A DNA stretch of 64,000 nt. Source: CAZKBP01 sp964551015. GTDB taxonomy: Bacteria > Bacteroidota > Bacteroidia > Cytophagales > Microscillaceae. The translations under genes were made by a program, and so were the position numbers. Shown here piece by piece: positions 61,200 to 64,000 of this stretch. The DNA is taken from NCBI GenBank assembly GCA_964551015.1, contig CAZKBP010000019.1, positions 44,515 to 108,514 on the forward strand. The letters are read 5' to 3'. Numbering within the stretch: the first letter of the stretch is position 1; each line of letters starts with the position of its first letter. Under the pieces are notes generated by a model. It saw only the letters and a list, made by a program, of their open reading frames with translations, did no database searches and was not told the origin of the DNA.

Positions 61200-62552
61200 T
61201 TGATCCATTTTCTTAAAAAATACCAGAAAGCTTTTTACAATTTTCTACGAGACGAAAGATTTCGAGAAATTTCTCAGGGAAGTTTTTTAGTAATTATTGC
61301 GCGTACTATGAACGTAGGCGTGGTTTTTTTGCTGAGTGCTTGGATTGCTAATTATTGTGGGGCAGAAATATTGGGTGTGTGGACGCTCATCAATTCCTTA
61401 TTATTGTTGGTATCGGTACCTGCATTATTAGGAAGCGAGACTTATTTACTGAGAGCTATTCCCGAGCATTTGGTCAAATATTCCTTTCTTTCGGCCTATC
61501 GCGTGGCTAAGCGTCTAGGTTTTTTGGTATTGTTCAGTACACTGCTGATGAGCAGCTTGCTTTTTTTGAGTAGTTCCGTTTGGATTCCTTATTTAAGTTC
61601 CAAAATAGAAGTAGCTCGTCTCATTCGTTTTTCTACGTGGTTTGTGATTCCTTTCACCTTTCGTATTTTCTTTCAGGAAGCCTTGCGAGGGATGAAGCGC
61701 GTGCGAGCCTATGCCTTTTTTCAGGTTTTGAGCAACTTGGTTTTTATGATGGGTTTGCTGCTTGGATTGGGGTGGTTTTCGTATGGTTATGATGTAATTT
61801 ATTGGCAATTAATCAGTTATGTGATTACTGTTTTGCTAATACTAGCTTATCTGCTGTTTTTAATCCAAAGCGAAAAATACCAAGCGAAAATTCGTACTAT
61901 CCGCCCCGTTTCTTATCAGACGATGCTTTCCGTTTCGCTTCCGATGTTGATGACAGCCACCATTAGTCAGTTAATCTCTCAGGTAGATATTTTGATGCTA
62001 GGGGGCTTTCGAGATGAAGCGGAGGTCGGCATCTATGGGGTTGTGATGAAATTGTCTTTACTGACCAGCTTCATTTTGGGAGCAATCAACGCCATGGCTG
62101 CCCCGAAGTTTGCGGAGCTATACCATCAAGGCAAATTGGAAGAGTTAGTTTATATCGCTCGGTCTTCTTCAAAGCTTATTTTTTGGACAACCGTACCCGT
62201 ATTGGCTTTTTTATTAATTTTTGGAAAGCTCATCCTCTCATTTTTCGGAGAAGTTTTCGTGATAGGATACTTGGCGCTTATCCCTTTGGTATTGGGACAA
62301 TTTGTCAACTCAGCCTGTGGCTCGGTGGGGAATCTCCTGAACATGACTGGTTATCAGCAATATCTAAGTGGAGCTTTGCTGGGAGCATTCATGCTCAACA
62401 TAGGTTTAAATCTGTGGATGATTCCCCTTTACGGTCTTTGGGGAGCAGGTGTAGCGAGTATGTTTAGTATGATTTTTTGGAACGTACTGGCAACTTGGTT
62501 TTTGAAGAAAAAACTCAATCTGAGCATCTGGTATTTACCAATCATAAGATAA
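61200..62552 (+). CDS. Polysaccharide flippase family protein (Wzx/MATE-like)
   Basis: A 450-residue protein with about twelve membrane segments. The likely start is TTG at 61200: no ATG or GTG lies between an in-frame stop at 61161 and the first membrane segment. ISQGSFLVIIARTMNVGVVF, LRGMKRVRAYAFFQ and AAPKFAELYHQGKLEEL follow the oligosaccharide flippase pattern. It would turn lipid-linked glycan units across the inner membrane. It sits five bases before a sulfotransferase gene and a GT2 gene, forming a surface-polysaccharide operon. Confidence 0.9.
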   Translation: MIHFLKKYQKAFYNFLRDERFREISQGSFLVIIARTMNVGVVFLLSAWIANYCGAEILGVWTLINSLLLLVSVPALLGSETYLLRAIPEHLVKYSFLSAYRVAKRLGFLVLFSTLLMSSLLFLSSSVWIPYLSSKIEVARLIRFSTWFVIPFTFRIFFQEALRGMKRVRAYAFFQVLSNLVFMMGLLLGLGWFSYGYDVIYWQLISYVITVLLILAYLLFLIQSEKYQAKIRTIRPVSYQTMLSVSLPMLMTATISQLISQVDILMLGGFRDEAEVGIYGVVMKLSLLTSFILGAINAMAAPKFAELYHQGKLEELVYIARSSSKLIFWTTVPVLAFLLIFGKLILSFFGEVFVIGYLALIPLVLGQFVNSACGSVGNLLNMTGYQQYLSGALLGAFMLNIGLNLWMIPLYGLWGAGVASMFSMIFWNVLATWFLKKKLNLSIWYLPIIR

Positions 62553-62557
62553 ATTCC

Positions 62558-63505
62558 ATGACGGACAAAAAAAATTTACCCAACTTCTTGATCGTGGGGG
62601 CAATGAAGGCAGGAACGACCTCTTTGTACCATTATCTCAATCATCACCCGGAGGTGTTTATGCCAGAGCAGAAAGAACCCAGTTTTTTTGCGCAATATCC
62701 CGAAAACCCTCATCCCGATGATCAAGCCTATCATATCGCTATTCGCCCCCGTGTACCTGAGAGTTGGGAAGCTTATCAGCAGTTATTTCGGGGTGCCCGT
62801 GGAAAAAGAGCCATCGGAGAGGCCAGTGTTTGTTATCTCTACCAGCCAGAAATTTCTATCCCATTAATCAAGAAATATTTGGGAGAAGTCAAGATCATCA
62901 TAGGGCTGAGAAATCCCGTGGAGCGTGCTTATTCTGCTTATACCTTTTTCAAAAGAGATGCTTTTGAAAAATTACCTTTCGAAGAGGCATTAGCCCAAGA
63001 GGAAGCACGATTGGCACAAGGTTGGGACCGCACCTGGGCTTACAAGGATATTGGTTTGTACTACGAAAAAGTGAAAGCCTACCAAGAAAATTTCTCAGAG
63101 GTTTATATCTATCTGTTCGATGATTTGAAAGCGAATCCGCTGAGAGTTATGAATGAAGTCTGTCATTTTCTGGAAATTAACGCCCAGTTTGACTTTTCGG
63201 GCATTATCCAAAAATCCTATAATATTTCAGGCAAACCTAAGAGCTTTTTTATACACAAACTGCTGACCTTTCCCAGCCGGCTCAAAACTTGGGTCAAGCC
63301 CCTGATTCATTTATTTCCCCGTGAAGCCAGAAGAAGTGTGTTGAATTATTTAGTCAAACAAAATTTGGATCAAAATCTGGAAACCATGCCCACAGAAACT
63401 CGCGCTTATCTACAGGATTTTTTCAGAGAAGATATTCTAAAATTAGAATCCTTGCTAGAAAGAGACTTATCTGTATGGCTTGCTCCCACTTATAACCCTG
63501 ATTAA
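62558..63505 (+). CDS. PAPS-dependent sulfotransferase
   Basis: About 315 residues from the ATG at 62558, five bases after the flippase stop. The 5'-phosphosulfate loop reads IVGAMKAGTTSLYHYL, followed by KEPSFFAQYPENPHP. The 3'-phosphate region is IIGLRNPVERAYSAYTFFKR. These are the two PAPS-binding sites of the heparan-type sulfotransferase family. It would add sulfate to a sugar hydroxyl, so the exported polysaccharide is probably sulfated. PAPS-making genes are not in the window. Confidence 0.94.
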   Translation: MTDKKNLPNFLIVGAMKAGTTSLYHYLNHHPEVFMPEQKEPSFFAQYPENPHPDDQAYHIAIRPRVPESWEAYQQLFRGARGKRAIGEASVCYLYQPEISIPLIKKYLGEVKIIIGLRNPVERAYSAYTFFKRDAFEKLPFEEALAQEEARLAQGWDRTWAYKDIGLYYEKVKAYQENFSEVYIYLFDDLKANPLRVMNEVCHFLEINAQFDFSGIIQKSYNISGKPKSFFIHKLLTFPSRLKTWVKPLIHLFPREARRSVLNYLVKQNLDQNLETMPTETRAYLQDFFREDILKLESLLERDLSVWLAPTYNPD

Positions 63506-63511
63506 TGGCTT

Positions 63512-64000
63512 GTGAAACCTGTACCTGATTTTCCGCTAATATACCTCTTGATTCTAAACTACCAGACTTGGCAAGACTCGATAGAATGTCTGGAAAGCGT
63601 GTTCGCATTAGATTATACCCATTTTAAGGTAATTTGGATTGATAACCAATCTCCCAATCAATCTACCAAATACCTAAGAGCTTGGGCGGAACGGCAATGC
63701 CCCGAATGTGCCTCTGATGAAGAAAGGGACTTTTTTCAAAAGAAAACAGAAAAGGAAGGAGCTCCCTTACCTTATCACTTTTTTGAGGAAAAGGACCTAC
63801 CCAGGGTAGAATGGAAAGAATTGGAACATCAATTGGTGATGATCCAGGCGAGCGAGAACGGAGGTTTCGCGGCGGGGAATAATGTCTTTTTGAAGCAAAT
63901 TTTGCAAGAAGATGCCTACCTTTGGTTGCTCAATCCCGATACAACTTTGGCGCAGGATACCCTGCGCCAATTGGTAAGATGTAGTCAGGGGGCGGGGCGG
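63512..64000 (+). CDS. Glycosyltransferase family 2, rhamnosyltransferase-like, cut by right edge
   Basis: A frame opens with GTG at 63512, six bases after the sulfotransferase stop, and runs to the window edge without a stop (163 codons). ATG at 63505 is out of frame and ends quickly. LIYLLILNYQTWQDSIECLE is the N-terminal GT-A start, FKVIWIDNQSPNQS the first loop, and NGGFAAGNN plus WLLNPDTTL are the hallmarks of WbbL-like GT2 enzymes. It should add a sugar to a lipid-linked glycan. The middle is longer and more acidic than usual. The C-terminus is missing. Confidence 0.9.
   Translation, partial: MKPVPDFPLIYLLILNYQTWQDSIECLESVFALDYTHFKVIWIDNQSPNQSTKYLRAWAERQCPECASDEERDFFQKKTEKEGAPLPYHFFEEKDLPRVEWKELEHQLVMIQASENGGFAAGNNVFLKQILQEDAYLWLLNPDTTLAQDTLRQLVRCSQGAGR

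Overview
The window looks like chromosomal DNA from a member of the Bacteroidota, probably a Cytophagia- or Saprospiria-like gliding or surface-associated bacterium. The evidence is: a type IX secretion C-terminal sorting domain on a sugar dehydrogenase, a GldJ-type gliding lipoprotein, many lipoproteins and signal peptides ending in AQ, a carotenoid gene beside a CarH-like regulator, and promoter-like TAnnTTTG elements. No rRNA, tRNA, CRISPR array, prophage or insertion sequence was recognised.

Layout. 1-16.1 kb: twelve genes, all on the minus strand. They are a FAS1 lipoprotein cut by the left edge, an overlapping operon (methyltransferase, GT2 glycosyltransferase, DUF6311-type membrane protein with a triplicated C-terminal domain, sulfatase lipoprotein), a secreted sugar dehydrogenase, GtrA, RfbC, RfbA, GDP-fucose synthase, GDP-mannose dehydratase and a large TPR protein. 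16.1-16.9 kb: no gene, but a 35-bp pure A+T tract followed by ten perfect TTATCCACA boxes and one TTATGCACA, two pairs of which form perfect 12-bp inverted repeats. This is a very strong candidate for the chromosomal replication origin, away from dnaA. 16.9-24.3 kb: Ig-like lipoprotein, TetR and Fur regulators, carotenoid protein, MerR/B12-type regulator and SulP transporter.

24.5-33.6 kb: an amino-sugar kinase, an exported peptide deformylase homologue, MurQ, an ABC ATPase, an ADP-ribosylglycohydrolase, a DUF1295 membrane protein, a GNAT-nitrilase fusion and the spermidine genes speE and speD. Two arrays of one dispersed repeat, in opposite orientation, bracket the DUF1295 and GNAT-nitrilase genes. 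The repeat unit contains a copy of the last dozen codons of the DUF1295 gene. 34.0-43.0 kb: an Rsb-like partner-switching set (SpoIIE phosphatase, STAS protein, RsbW-like kinase), three periplasmic foldases of the PpiC/SurA type (one with an embedded OmpA-like module), and MoxR.

43.0-47.1 kb: exopolysaccharide initiation and polymerisation genes (WecA/MraY-like, WcaJ-like, O-antigen ligase-like). 47.3-59.4 kb: mostly housekeeping genes (nadC, aminopeptidase P, TlpA-like thioredoxin, TerC plus a TerB-like partner, a PyrR-like protein, comF, gldJ, mfd). 59.6-64.0 kb: a sodium/solute symporter, then a polysaccharide segment (flippase, sulfotransferase, GT2 glycosyltransferase cut by the right edge).

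The genes suggest a cell investing heavily in its surface: nucleotide-sugar supply (dTDP-6-deoxyhexose, GDP-fucose), lipid-linked sugar initiation, flipping, polymerisation, sulfation and sulfatase action, with outer-membrane protein folding and gliding functions alongside. All family names rest on reading motifs by eye; no database search was run.
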